From the NCBI GenBank assembly GCA_028286405.1, contig JAQBRP010000016.1:1-32766 (forward strand): a DNA stretch of 32,766 nucleotides, given 5' to 3'. The notes beneath the pieces are model-generated. The model had not been told where the DNA came from and did not search any database. It worked only from the letters and a program-made list of their open reading frames with translations. Shown here piece by piece: positions 6,913 through 14,464 of the stretch (within the stretch, counting starts at the first letter, position 1; each line of letters begins with the position of its first letter). This DNA is from Candidatus Saccharimonadota bacterium (GTDB lineage: Bacteria > Patescibacteriota > Saccharimonadia > Saccharimonadales > UBA4665). A program made the position numbers and the translations under genes.

Positions 6913-7776
6913 TTAAGCTAGGTTGTCGAGCTGTTGTATGTCATTGCTATCTAGTTTGAGGCTGGCAGCGGCTATGTTGTCTTCGAGGTGCTCCAGCGAG
7001 CTGGTACCCGGAATTGGCAGTATGACCGGTGAATGCGCCAGTAGCCAGGCCAGCGCAACCTGGTGCGTCGACACACTATGCTTAGTAGCAATGTCTTGTA
7101 ATACCTGATCGGCTACCCCGCCCGGCCGATTTCCGCCCATCGGAAAGTATGGGATAAAGGCAATCCCATGCTCCTCGCAGAGCTTGAGCACGTCTTCGTG
7201 CTCGCGGTTTAACACATTGTAGTTGTTCTGGACGCTCACAAATGAGCCCATCTCGAGCGCCGCACTAAAGTGCTCTGGCTCGATATTACTGAGGCCGATG
7301 TGGCGGATTTTACCTTCGTTTTGCAATTCCAGCAGTGTGGCGAACGAATCTCTGAACGGTACCTTGGGGTCGACCCGGTGCAACTGATACAGATCAATAC
7401 GCTCAACGCGCAGTCGCTTGAGGCTGGCTTCACAGGCTTCACGCAGGTGCTTAGGTGTTCCGTCAGCGCCCCACTGCCCGGGACCGGAGCGCGTACTGCC
7501 GCCTTTCGTGGCAATAATAATACCGTCGTAGGGGTGCAGCGCTTCGGCAATCAGATTCTCGGAAACTTCGGGGCCGTAGGCATCGGCCGTATCAATAAAG
7601 TTGACGTTTAAATCGACTGCTCGGCGCAGCACTGCCTTGGCAGCTTCGCGGTCGTCAGGCTCACCCCAAATACCCTCACCGGTAATGCGCATGGCTCCAA
7701 AGCCCAAGCGATTAGCATGAAAATTACCGACCTTGAGCGTGCCAGCAGCACGAGCAGTACTATCGGTGGCATCCAT
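6913..7776 (-). CDS. Aldo/keto reductase
   Basis: A 287-aa NAD(P)H-dependent oxidoreductase with a TIM-barrel fold. The catalytic tetrad is readable: D62 and Y67 in IDTADAYG, K91 in ATKGG and H133 in YQLHRVD. C-terminal cofactor-binding features include PGTSSLEHLEDN near 256-267. The substrate cannot be deduced; such enzymes reduce aldehydes, ketones or quinones. The ATG at 7776 shares one base with the TAA of the upstream MBL hydrolase (TAATG), so the two are probably translated together and may act in one detoxification step, which is inference. Confidence 0.95.
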   Translation of the reverse strand: MDATDSTARAAGTLKVGNFHANRLGFGAMRITGEGIWGEPDDREAAKAVLRRAVDLNVNFIDTADAYGPEVSENLIAEALHPYDGIIIATKGGSTRSGPGQWGADGTPKHLREACEASLKRLRVERIDLYQLHRVDPKVPFRDSFATLLELQNEGKIRHIGLSNIEPEHFSAALEMGSFVSVQNNYNVLNREHEDVLKLCEEHGIAFIPYFPMGGNRPGGVADQVLQDIATKHSVSTHQVALAWLLAHSPVILPIPGTSSLEHLEDNIAAASLKLDSNDIQQLDNLA

Positions 7777-8426
7777 TACACGACTCCTTCGGTGTCAATC
7801 ACAATTGGTTCACCGGTTTTCAGAGGCATAAAGGTGATCCCCTCTTTATCGAAGGCCTGCCCCAGCAACTCGTACATCTGCTCGCGGGCTTGGTCACTCC
7901 AATGCCAGTCATGAATCGGCAGCACGTAACGGGGTTTGAGCTTAATGGCCAAGTTCAGCCCTACAATAGTCGACGCCCAGGGGCCGGCCACGGGTAGCGC
8001 CAGTATGTCTTTGGTTTCGGTAAAGCTGTGGCTATCGCCAGGATGCGTCAGCGTTTCTAAATAATGCACGCCAATTTGCTCGGGGTGTGGAAACAGTGGC
8101 TCGACGTTTTCGTGAGGCGAATCAAATAAAGTCATACCCTGGGGCGACTCGTCCGACGCCGTAATGCCCTCCTGCGAAAGCTGCTCAACCACCTCTGCCG
8201 GCGCGGTAATGCGTACTTCCGGAAACTTACTGACTAGTTTCTTGATCAACTCTGGGTTGTAGTGATCGGGGTGAATATGAGTAATTACCAGATCGTCGAG
8301 ATGCGCTAAGGTATCGATGTTTAGCGCCGCTTCACTCATCGCGCCGGGATCAAATAGCACCGTCCGGTTGACCGGTGCAGGCATTTCTACCAGCAAGCAG
8401 GCGTGGACAAATTTGGTTATCTTCAT
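7776..8426 (-). CDS. Metallo-beta-lactamase-fold hydrolase (UlaG-like)
   Basis: A 216-aa cytoplasmic MBL-fold protein. Metal ligands are visible as THIHPDH (H50, H52, D54, H55), H128 in THPGDSH and H172 in LPIHDWHW. The compact form and the HPGDSH motif fit the UlaG/YtkL-like group of metal-dependent hydrolases rather than lactamases or RNases. Substrate unknown. A perfect AGGAGG Shine-Dalgarno sequence lies 8 bp before the ATG, and an extended -10 TGTTACACT is found just upstream. It is coupled to the downstream aldo/keto reductase. Confidence 0.92.
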   Translation of the reverse strand: MKITKFVHACLLVEMPAPVNRTVLFDPGAMSEAALNIDTLAHLDDLVITHIHPDHYNPELIKKLVSKFPEVRITAPAEVVEQLSQEGITASDESPQGMTLFDSPHENVEPLFPHPEQIGVHYLETLTHPGDSHSFTETKDILALPVAGPWASTIVGLNLAIKLKPRYVLPIHDWHWSDQAREQMYELLGQAFDKEGITFMPLKTGEPIVIDTEGVV

Positions 8427-8449
8427 ACCTCAAACCTCCTGAGTTCCCA

Positions 8450-8458
8450 AGTGTAACA
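8450..8458 (-). promoter_or_regulatory. Extended -10 promoter for the MBL hydrolase/AKR operon
   Basis: The minus strand reads TGTTACACT, about 24 bp upstream of the ATG at 8426 and leaving room for the AGGAGG ribosome-binding site. No -35 at 17 bp was convincing. Confidence 0.45.
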
Positions 8459-8491
8459 GGTTCGCGCCAGCTTTCTGTAAGAAATATCCCT

Positions 8492-9079
8492 CTAGCCATT
8501 TACTGCCATGCCAACGAAGAAGAAATCGACGACATTCAAGGTCACCGTGCCCTGCGCCGAGGCCACAGCAGTCGGTTCCATTTCGATCTGCAACAGATAG
8601 CGGCCGACCTGTCCGGGTGGTAATTGGGCATTCATCGACACACTCCGGCCACCAGCATAGGCATCATACAGTGAGGCCAGTGACAACCTGGTGGACTGCC
8701 CACCGGAGGCCGGTGTAACAACCAGAAAAACATGATCTAGGCGGGCGTTTTGCGGGTTCGCCAAGGCCGTCGACAGACTAATATTGAGGGCTAGCGCACT
8801 AGTGCCCTCGTTTTTAAAATACACCTGGTAGCCCGGCTGTGGTGATGGTGCCCCACCTGGCTCAACGCCCAAAAAGGCAAAGCCTGGCAGCGTGTCGGAA
8901 TACGTCGTACCATTACCGCTCAATAGCAGCCGCGCCGTGGCTGAAGAAATGGTGCTGCCCTGAATCATGACATCGTTACTTTTAAACAGCGCATAGCTAA
9001 CACCAGTTAGCATTAGTAGTATGGCACTCGAAACGGCCACCAGCCGAGCGAGCGGAGTCAGACGAATACGTCTTAGCAT
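8492..9079 (-). CDS. TasA/camelysin-like secreted protein with SipW-type signal region
   Basis: The N terminus is basic (MLRRIRLTPLAR), then a hydrophobic stretch at about 13-28 ends in GVSYALFKSND. This is the short signal and junction typical of TasA/CalY (camelysin) proteins. The rest is a Ser/Thr/Gly-rich beta-type domain with paired strands and no catalytic motif. A surface fibre or matrix component is plausible but unproven. The reading frame is open to 9136, but the start at 9079 is chosen because GGAG sits 7 bp upstream and the longer version would start inside a promoter. No SipW-like peptidase or second TasA-like gene is in the window. Confidence 0.65.
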   Translation of the reverse strand: MLRRIRLTPLARLVAVSSAILLMLTGVSYALFKSNDVMIQGSTISSATARLLLSGNGTTYSDTLPGFAFLGVEPGGAPSPQPGYQVYFKNEGTSALALNISLSTALANPQNARLDHVFLVVTPASGGQSTRLSLASLYDAYAGGRSVSMNAQLPPGQVGRYLLQIEMEPTAVASAQGTVTLNVVDFFFVGMAVNG

Positions 9080-9107
9080 GTGAGGTCTCCACTTAGATTG
9101 TGCAGCC

Positions 9108-9136
9108 ATCATGCACCCGGGCCGCAGGTCAGTCAA
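9108..9136 (-). promoter_or_regulatory. Promoter of the TasA-like gene
   Basis: -35 TTGACT (9131-9136), a 17-bp spacer and a weaker -10 CATGAT (9108-9113). The start site near 9101 fits the GGAG ribosome-binding site (9087-9090) and the ATG at 9079. Confidence 0.55.
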
Positions 9137-9154
9137 ATAGGAGTTAATAGTTAT

Positions 9155-10690
9155 TTAATGAGTGAGCGTTTTGGCGTGGGCCGTAACTAGGGTGATCAGC
9201 TCAGGGCCATATTTTTCAATTTTCATGGGGCCAAAGCCTTTTACCGCTGACAGCTGAGCTGACGTTTGGGGCATGCGGCGGGCCAGTTCCATGAGCGTAG
9301 CGTCATGAGCCACCATGTAGGGAGCAATGGCCTGAGTCTTAGCCTGTGCATAGCGCCACTCCCGCAGTGCTTGGAATAATGCGGCATCGTAGGAAGCCTC
9401 GCCAGGGTCGTCGACTTCTTGGTCTTCATCGGCAACATCTTCGGTGCGAGCAGCAAGACCAGCCGAGTCTTGCTTTAAGCCACGATCAAACTCGTAAATA
9501 TCGGGGTGCAGTTGTAGTGCCGTTGGGTTGAGACCGAGCAGAAACACGCCGTCCAGTGACCGCACCCGGCTCAGGGCGACATAGCCCATGCCTGGAGTAA
9601 AGGCCTGGCTAAGGTCAATCTCGGCGGCGTCCAGGCTCATGCCCTGGCTCTTGTGAATCGTAATTGCCCAAGCCAGCCGCAGCGGTAACTGCGAAACTTC
9701 GGCGCGTACTCGCCCGTCTTCAGTCAGGCTCCAGGTATGCGGCTCTACTTTGAGCACCCGGTCGTTGTCGAGCAGGCGTACCACTGGCCAGGTACCGTTA
9801 AAATCAATCACCTGCCCCCGGCTGCCATTCACAAAGCCCTCGGCAAAGTTGTTGGCCACAAACATAACTTCAGCGCCAACTTTCAGTTGCAGCTTATCGG
9901 GGGCCAGTACGCTTTTGATTAGTTGTTCAACCTTAGCTTGAGCGCCCTTGGTGGCCATATTGTAGGTTTTTGAGTCGGTGACTAGGGCTTTTAAGTGACG
10001 GTCGTTAATGGAGTCGACATCTCGGTTGTGCGTGTATAAACGGGTAATAGTTATGCCGCCGGGGTCCTGCCCTTTTCGGGAATTTAATAGCGCTAAATGT
10101 TCTTCTTCAAAGTCGCCACTGCGCAGTGCAGTCAGTAAATCAAGGAGTCCGTCTTCCGCTTGCCGGTGTTGCTCGCTGAGGTAGCAAATTTGGGGGCTTA
10201 ACTCTTCCCAAGCCTGGCTGAGGTGGGCAAAATCAAACACTTCGTGACCACGACTGACTGGCGGCAGCTGGAATAAATCGCCCACCAGCACTACTTGCAG
10301 GCCGCCAAAGGGCTTATCGTTTTGGCGTAGCAGCTTGCAGGCCATATTGACCATATCGAGCCGGGCACCGTGCAGCATGGAAACTTCATCGATTACCAAA
10401 ATGTCGGTGGCGTTGTAACGCTTGCGCAGGCGATCGTTAGCGCCAAGCCACTCCAGGTCGTGCTGGCTGAGACTGTCGCGAATACCCAGGCCCGACCATG
10501 AATGAATGGTGGTACCGCTTAAGTGCGTGGCGGCAATGCCGGTGCTAGCAGTAACAGCCACTGTTTTGCCCCGCTTGCGGGCGCGCTGAACAAACTCATT
10601 TAATACATAGGTTTTGCCAGCGCCTGGTGGCCCCGTCAAAAATACGTTCGCACCAGACAGCAAAACACTCAGTGCTTGTGCTTGCCTCAT
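9155..10690 (-). CDS. Pif1-like superfamily 1B DNA helicase with C-terminal HRDC domain
   Basis: A 511-aa 5'-3' helicase. Walker A GPPGAGKT is at 20-27, motif Ia TASTGIAATHLSGTTIHS at 48-65, Walker B DEVSM at 101-105, motif III VLVGDLFQLPPV near 154-165. The late motifs include TIHKSQGMSLD and YVALSRVRSLDGV. An acidic linker at about 409-424 leads to an HRDC-like domain (about 430-505) ending in LSAVKGFGPMKIEKYG, a helical nucleic-acid-binding module. Pif1 enzymes unwind G-quadruplexes, R-loops and stalled forks. The HRDC fusion is typical of bacterial Pif1-like proteins. The start lies 9 bp after a perfect extended -10 box. Confidence 0.94.
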   Translation of the reverse strand: MRQAQALSVLLSGANVFLTGPPGAGKTYVLNEFVQRARKRGKTVAVTASTGIAATHLSGTTIHSWSGLGIRDSLSQHDLEWLGANDRLRKRYNATDILVIDEVSMLHGARLDMVNMACKLLRQNDKPFGGLQVVLVGDLFQLPPVSRGHEVFDFAHLSQAWEELSPQICYLSEQHRQAEDGLLDLLTALRSGDFEEEHLALLNSRKGQDPGGITITRLYTHNRDVDSINDRHLKALVTDSKTYNMATKGAQAKVEQLIKSVLAPDKLQLKVGAEVMFVANNFAEGFVNGSRGQVIDFNGTWPVVRLLDNDRVLKVEPHTWSLTEDGRVRAEVSQLPLRLAWAITIHKSQGMSLDAAEIDLSQAFTPGMGYVALSRVRSLDGVFLLGLNPTALQLHPDIYEFDRGLKQDSAGLAARTEDVADEDQEVDDPGEASYDAALFQALREWRYAQAKTQAIAPYMVAHDATLMELARRMPQTSAQLSAVKGFGPMKIEKYGPELITLVTAHAKTLTH

Positions 10691-10699
10691 CGTGTTCCG

Positions 10700-10708
10700 A
10701 TTGTAGCA
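10700..10708 (-). promoter_or_regulatory. Extended -10 promoter of the Pif1-like helicase
   Basis: The minus strand reads TGCTACAAT, 9 bp before the ATG at 10690. The predicted mRNA has a 2-3 nt leader. No good -35 was found. Confidence 0.55.
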
Positions 10709-10736
10709 CAGCCGTGGTCAGCGCGGCCGTCAAATA

Positions 10737-11330
10737 TCATGTTTTCTTAATGAACTTCTTGCGGTCATGGTAGGCCAGTTCGCGCTTCAGCTGGTCAATG
10801 CGCACAATGCGGTCTTCATATTGCTTGAGCAAGCTGGAGTACTGCCAGTTGGGGGTCATAATGTGCAGTAGCTTGCCCTGTTGGTCTAAGTACTCAACCA
10901 GGCTCAAAAAGTCGCCATCGCCCGATACAATAATGGCCTTGTCGTAATTGGGTAGCTCTTTCATGGCGTATAGAACCAGGTCAGCATCAATGTTGCCCTT
11001 AACGACTGGCCGGGCGTGTTCTTCTTCGCCGGGTTTTAATTCCCGGGCCACTGACTGGTCTGTCCCTTCGGCTTGCTGCGAGCTAATTTCGAGCGTCGGC
11101 TTGAGGGCAATCAGGTAGCCCAGCTCGTGCATGTGCTCATACAGCGATTCATTTTCGACCATGTAGCCAATAAACATATAGGCGTGGGTGACGTTATATT
11201 TGTCGGCCAAATATTTGCGGAATTTGCGCCAGTCCATTTTCCAACCAATTTTTTGGGTGCCAAGATTTAGGTTTTGGCTATCGATAAAGGCGTAGACGTT
11301 GGGTTTTGCTTTAGGGTTTCTTCGGGGCAC
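10737..11330 (-). CDS. NYN-domain (LabA/DUF88) PIN-like nuclease
   Basis: A 197-aa protein with a NYN domain covering about 10-155. Conserved acidic residues line up with the PIN-like active site: D17 and N20 in AFIDSQNLN, D115 and D117 in KGNIDADLVL, and D138 and D140 in VSGDGDF. The C terminus is basic (LKRELAYHDRKKFIKK), consistent with RNA binding. Family members are predicted Mg-dependent ribonucleases. The start is GTG at 11330, with AGGA about 9 bp upstream. It is followed by the Pif1-like helicase after 46 bp, with a separate promoter. Confidence 0.88.
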   Translation of the reverse strand: MPRRNPKAKPNVYAFIDSQNLNLGTQKIGWKMDWRKFRKYLADKYNVTHAYMFIGYMVENESLYEHMHELGYLIALKPTLEISSQQAEGTDQSVARELKPGEEEHARPVVKGNIDADLVLYAMKELPNYDKAIIVSGDGDFLSLVEYLDQQGKLLHIMTPNWQYSSLLKQYEDRIVRIDQLKRELAYHDRKKFIKKT

Positions 11331-11358
11331 GGGGAGGATTCCTACTTGAGTTAGTTTC

Positions 11359-11364
11359 AGTATA
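11359..11364 (-). promoter_or_regulatory. Candidate -10 box of the NYN gene
   Basis: The minus strand reads TATACT 28 bp before the GTG start. No -35 or TGn extension is seen, so the call is weak. Confidence 0.35.
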
Positions 11365-11367
11365 CTC

Positions 11368-12051
11368 TTACTTTACACTGACTTCGTCTAATGAGCTCAC
11401 AACTTCTAGAAATGGGGTGTCATCACCTAGCTCAGCCAAATGCGGCACCGGCTCATCGCCACGATTTACGATGATCGCTTGGCCGCCAAGATTCTGCGCC
11501 AATTGGGCATCAACAAATTGGTCGCCGATGACCACAATTTCACTGCCCTGCAGCCCAGAGGCCTGCTCAAGGGCATCTAGTACTCGAGCATCGGGCTTAC
11601 CATACGTCGTATCGTCGCCACAGATTATTTCATTGATGTGGTTCTTGAGGCTGGACAGCGACACCAAGCGCCGGGGGCTGGCATTGCCACGACCGACATG
11701 CGCCCGGTTGGTCACCACCACCTGGTACACCTGTTTAGCAGTGAGCTGCTCGGCCAATCGCAGCGCGTCCAAATGGAGGTGTTCTTCGGGCTTTTGGTAG
11801 TAATTCTCTTGGACGGTCAAGAAATCATTGAGTAGCTTGGTAAATGCCTCACCGTCGACCATATTTAAACTATCTTTCAGCGTCTGATCAAGCGAACCAT
11901 GAAAATTGTGTCGAAGCGTCTGCTCATCGGGCATAGCCAGGCCACTAAGTTCGGCTGCCTCTTTTAAAATTGCAGCGTACACGCCGTAACTGTCAATCAG
12001 CGTGCCATCAAGGTCCCAAATAACCAGTTTTACCCCGTTAAGCTGAGTCAT
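11368..12051 (-). CDS. HAD-superfamily hydrolase (phosphoglycolate phosphatase-like)
   Basis: A 227-aa haloacid-dehalogenase phosphatase. Motif I is WDLDGTLID with nucleophile D13 and D15, followed by an alpha-helical cap (about 18-85). Motif II is VVVTNRAH, motif III includes YGKPDARVL, and motif IV is VIGDQFVDA. The order matches subfamily I enzymes such as Gph or beta-phosphoglucomutase, but the substrate cannot be named. The ATG is 6 bp after TGCTATGAT, predicting a leaderless mRNA. Confidence 0.9.
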   Translation of the reverse strand: MTQLNGVKLVIWDLDGTLIDSYGVYAAILKEAAELSGLAMPDEQTLRHNFHGSLDQTLKDSLNMVDGEAFTKLLNDFLTVQENYYQKPEEHLHLDALRLAEQLTAKQVYQVVVTNRAHVGRGNASPRRLVSLSSLKNHINEIICGDDTTYGKPDARVLDALEQASGLQGSEIVVIGDQFVDAQLAQNLGGQAIIVNRGDEPVPHLAELGDDTPFLEVVSSLDEVSVK

Positions 12052-12057
12052 GCGTTC

Positions 12058-12066
12058 ATCATAGCA
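12058..12066 (-). promoter_or_regulatory. Extended -10 promoter of the HAD gene (leaderless type)
   Basis: TGCTATGAT followed by 6 nt and ATG on the minus strand. It lies in the 23-bp gap after the DUF4868-like gene. Confidence 0.6.
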
Positions 12067-12074
12067 CGCTGTGG

Positions 12075-13118
12075 CTAGACGCCCATTTTGAGAAGCGACG
12101 ATTCGTCTTCCTCTTCGGGTCGCAGTGGCTTTTTGCGGACGATTTCGTAGCGCTCGCCAGTTAGCGGCGATTCAATGTAGTCGTCGTTCAGCAAGTTCAC
12201 GAATCTAACCAGATCTTTGTCATCCATGATTATGATGGCACCGGCTTCGTCTTGCATTAGCTCCACACCCATTTCTTCGGCGTGGTTCACCAGGTCGTCT
12301 TGCTTAATGGCGGAGGGGTCGAGTTTTTGCAGTTTTTTAATAATACTCTTCTTGCCCTTCACCAGTGTTTGCATAGTGTTTTCGCCGTCGAAGGTCAGCT
12401 TAAAATTACGCTCAATTTCTGCCACCTTTTGCTGGGCAATGCTAGCTTCTTTGGCGTCGTAGCCGAACAGCTGCTTCAGTTTGGTTTGATTAAACACGTA
12501 TATATCTTGGTCGAGCAGTAAAAGTTGTGGTTCGGTTGGAATACGGAGCGCTGCGTCAGCATCAAACGGCACAAACTTATCACCACGCAGCATCCACCCC
12601 TGTTTGCCACGCATAATGTTTGACTGGGGCAATACTTTAAAGATGTAGAACGGCTTATCCATTTGGGGATGGCTAACCCGAGCCATAATGCCCTTAATGC
12701 GCCTGAAGTCATGTTCTTCCTCCACGAAGACCTCGATTTCGTGCTCCTGTGTTCGTACCCAACCCAGCACTTCCTTGGCTTTATCGACATTCGATAGCAG
12801 TGTGCGCTGCAGCACTTTGTCCTCAGCTTCGGCAGCCTCAAAGTCGCGGACGATCATACCTTCAGCCGCACCCTTTAGTACATACTCCAGCATTTCATCC
12901 ACAAAAATTGGCTCCAGCTGCTTGCTAATACCACCGCCACGAGCTGTTTTGTAGACCACGTAATTCTTGTTGATCAAAAACACGTCAATCTTTAAGTCGT
13001 CCTTGTATTGCACCAAATTGTTGGCCCACAAAAAGACATCGCTTTCTTGGTAATTACGCATATCGGCATCTTCGTTGGCCAGAATATCGTCGGGCAGTTT
13101 ATTCGAATCTTGATCCAT
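12075..13118 (-). CDS. DUF4868 / KwaB-like protein
   Basis: A 347-aa soluble protein. The central part (about 140-240) has the pattern I associate with DUF4868, the domain of KwaB in the Kiwa anti-phage system: KPFYIFKVLPQSNIMRGK, then a stretch with FVPFDADAALRIP, then DQDIYVFNQTKLKQLFGY. KwaB senses phage interference with RecBCD together with the membrane protein KwaA. No KwaA-like four-helix membrane protein is next to it, so it may be a lone DUF4868 protein with another role. GTGGAG lies 5 bp before the ATG, behind a hairpin leader. Family assignment is from memory and moderate. Confidence 0.6.
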   Translation of the reverse strand: MDQDSNKLPDDILANEDADMRNYQESDVFLWANNLVQYKDDLKIDVFLINKNYVVYKTARGGGISKQLEPIFVDEMLEYVLKGAAEGMIVRDFEAAEAEDKVLQRTLLSNVDKAKEVLGWVRTQEHEIEVFVEEEHDFRRIKGIMARVSHPQMDKPFYIFKVLPQSNIMRGKQGWMLRGDKFVPFDADAALRIPTEPQLLLLDQDIYVFNQTKLKQLFGYDAKEASIAQQKVAEIERNFKLTFDGENTMQTLVKGKKSIIKKLQKLDPSAIKQDDLVNHAEEMGVELMQDEAGAIIIMDDKDLVRFVNLLNDDYIESPLTGERYEIVRKKPLRPEEEDESSLLKMGV

Positions 13119-13134
13119 TGTGGCTCCACTTTTT

Positions 13135-13161
13135 GAGCCGCCTTAAAAGAGGCTCTGGCTC
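13135..13161 (-). repeat. Hairpin in the leader of the KwaB-like gene
   Basis: GAGCC-GCCT (13135-13143) pairs with AGGC-GGCTC (13150-13161) around a 6-nt loop with a 3-nt bulge. It lies just before the GTGGAG ribosome-binding site. No T-run follows on the minus strand, so it is more likely a leader hairpin than a terminator. Confidence 0.45.
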
Positions 13162-13232
13162 ATTATTTATTTCTAAAACGTAAGCCCTATTCTACTCGAC
13201 GCTGGCCCAAAAATCTGCTGTAAAATTAGCGT

Positions 13233-13967
13233 TTAGTGAGGCAGCGTGTAGGTACCACTATTGAGAAAGTCTGTAAGTACTATCGGTTCTTGCTCTTTTA
13301 CACACCTCATGGCGGAAGCGATCTGCCGGAGGCGCAGACCCCTCCTGCTCGTTGATGACGGCATTTCTAACGTGCTACATAGATCAGTGAATGCGTCAAG
13401 GTCGATAGCACTTAGTCCACTCTCTGTAGTCTCATCATCAAGGGGCTGCTCAAGATCCACCAGCGTCTCGTCGCCATCAATAATTTCATCTTCTTCTGGA
13501 TCACGGAGCACATAATCACAGCGCTCATCCCAAAACAGATAGCTCACTGCAAATCTGATTTCAACTAATCGGCGTCGTGTTAATTCTAGGCCAAATACTG
13601 GAACTAGTGCTTTATCTTCCATCTCTGCTCTTTCCTTCAACTCCTTGGGCCAATCCTGTACATGATCCTCTATACTCATCGTCACCTTGCAGTAATACGG
13701 CGCAATGTCGCCATAAGATACAAAGTCATCGGGGGGAGTCATGCCATGGAGGTCGTGTGCTACATGAAGTGCAGCTTGGGCATCGACCCGGTCTAGACTC
13801 AGCCAACCAAACGGCAGGTTTACGGCGGTTATACGTTGGTCGTGAAAGGCATCTACGCGGTTCGCTTCGCCCACTGCTATCGCCACCAGACTATCTAGGG
13901 ACGCGTCAGGGCTGGGCTGTTCACCTTTTACTGTAGGAGTTGTCTCGCTCATACCTATGGTTGCCAT
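13233..13967 (-). CDS. Protein of unknown function
   Basis: Not recognised. A soluble, acidic protein of about 244 aa without membrane segments. The middle contains ELTRRRLVEIRFAVSYLFWD, followed by a very acidic stretch of Asp and Glu (roughly residues 152-180), then a basic patch TSRRGLRLRQIAS. The open frame begins with GTG at 13979; ATG at 13967 is the first ATG and ATG at 13952 a further option, none with a good Shine-Dalgarno sequence. It lies upstream of the KwaB-like gene (114-bp gap), but no functional link can be claimed. Confidence 0.6.
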   Translation of the reverse strand: MATIGMSETTPTVKGEQPSPDASLDSLVAIAVGEANRVDAFHDQRITAVNLPFGWLSLDRVDAQAALHVAHDLHGMTPPDDFVSYGDIAPYYCKVTMSIEDHVQDWPKELKERAEMEDKALVPVFGLELTRRRLVEIRFAVSYLFWDERCDYVLRDPEEDEIIDGDETLVDLEQPLDDETTESGLSAIDLDAFTDLCSTLEMPSSTSRRGLRLRQIASAMRCVKEQEPIVLTDFLNSGTYTLPH

Positions 13968-13993
13968 TCTACGCTGCACAGCACTTTCACAAT

Positions 13994-14010
13994 AGTGTAG
14001 TTTCTACACT
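13994..14010. repeat. Inverted repeat at the end of rnhA
   Basis: AGTGTAG (13994-14000) and CTACACT (14004-14010) with a 3-nt loop. It includes the rnhA stop codon. No T-run follows on the minus strand. It overlaps a possible -10 box (TACACT) for the 13967 gene, so it may be an operator or a weak attenuator. Confidence 0.35.
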
Positions 14011-14444
14011 TTGTGCTTTGCGATATTCTGCTCACGGGCTTTGTTAGCCCAGTGATCGGCCAGTTCGTTACCGGGATCGCCAGCGTGGCCTTTGGTCCAT
14101 ATGAGTTTAGCCTGGCTATCACGATGTAGCGCGCAGGCCTCTTTGACGATATCGAGGTTTTTAATGGCCCCACCCTTCTTACTCCAGCTATTCTTCTCCC
14201 AGTTGAGCGACCAAATAGTGATCACATTAATCCAAAATTCGCTGTCGGTATAAATAACGCAGGGCTGGCCATTTGCGTTTTTAAGGGCAGCAATAATCGC
14301 CAGGCCTTCCATGCGGATGTTAGTAGTCACTAGTGTCCCATCTGGCTCACCGCCAAGCACACAGACCTGCATGTCTTTAATAACCGAGAAGCCGCCGGGC
14401 CCAGGATTAGGGCTGGCGCTGCCGTCGGTATAGTACGTAATCAT
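14004..14444 (-). CDS. rnhA: Ribonuclease HI
   Basis: RNase HI cleaves the RNA strand of RNA-DNA hybrids with two Mg ions. Catalytic residues are visible at D7 in YYTDGSASPNPGPGG, E46 in IRMEGLAI and D68 in IYTDSEFW. The C-terminal HAGDPGNELAD carries the flexible His and the last Asp. At 146 aa it is a stand-alone type 1 enzyme without a hybrid-binding domain. ATG at 14444 is preferred over the upstream TTG because it lies 6 bp after TGCTAGACT. It follows def after 20 bp. Confidence 0.95.
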   Translation of the reverse strand: MITYYTDGSASPNPGPGGFSVIKDMQVCVLGGEPDGTLVTTNIRMEGLAIIAALKNANGQPCVIYTDSEFWINVITIWSLNWEKNSWSKKGGAIKNLDIVKEACALHRDSQAKLIWTKGHAGDPGNELADHWANKAREQNIAKHKV

Positions 14445-14450
14445 CAACCT

Positions 14451-14459
14451 AGTCTAGCA
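14451..14459 (-). promoter_or_regulatory. Extended -10 promoter of rnhA (leaderless type)
   Basis: TGCTAGACT followed by 6 nt and ATG on the minus strand, in the 20-bp def-rnhA gap. No -35 is evident. Confidence 0.45.
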
Positions 14460-14464
14460 CGGGC

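Noticed and set aside
9080-9136. Longer start for the TasA-like gene
   Set aside because: It would begin inside the -35/-10 promoter and put 19 polar residues before the signal sequence.
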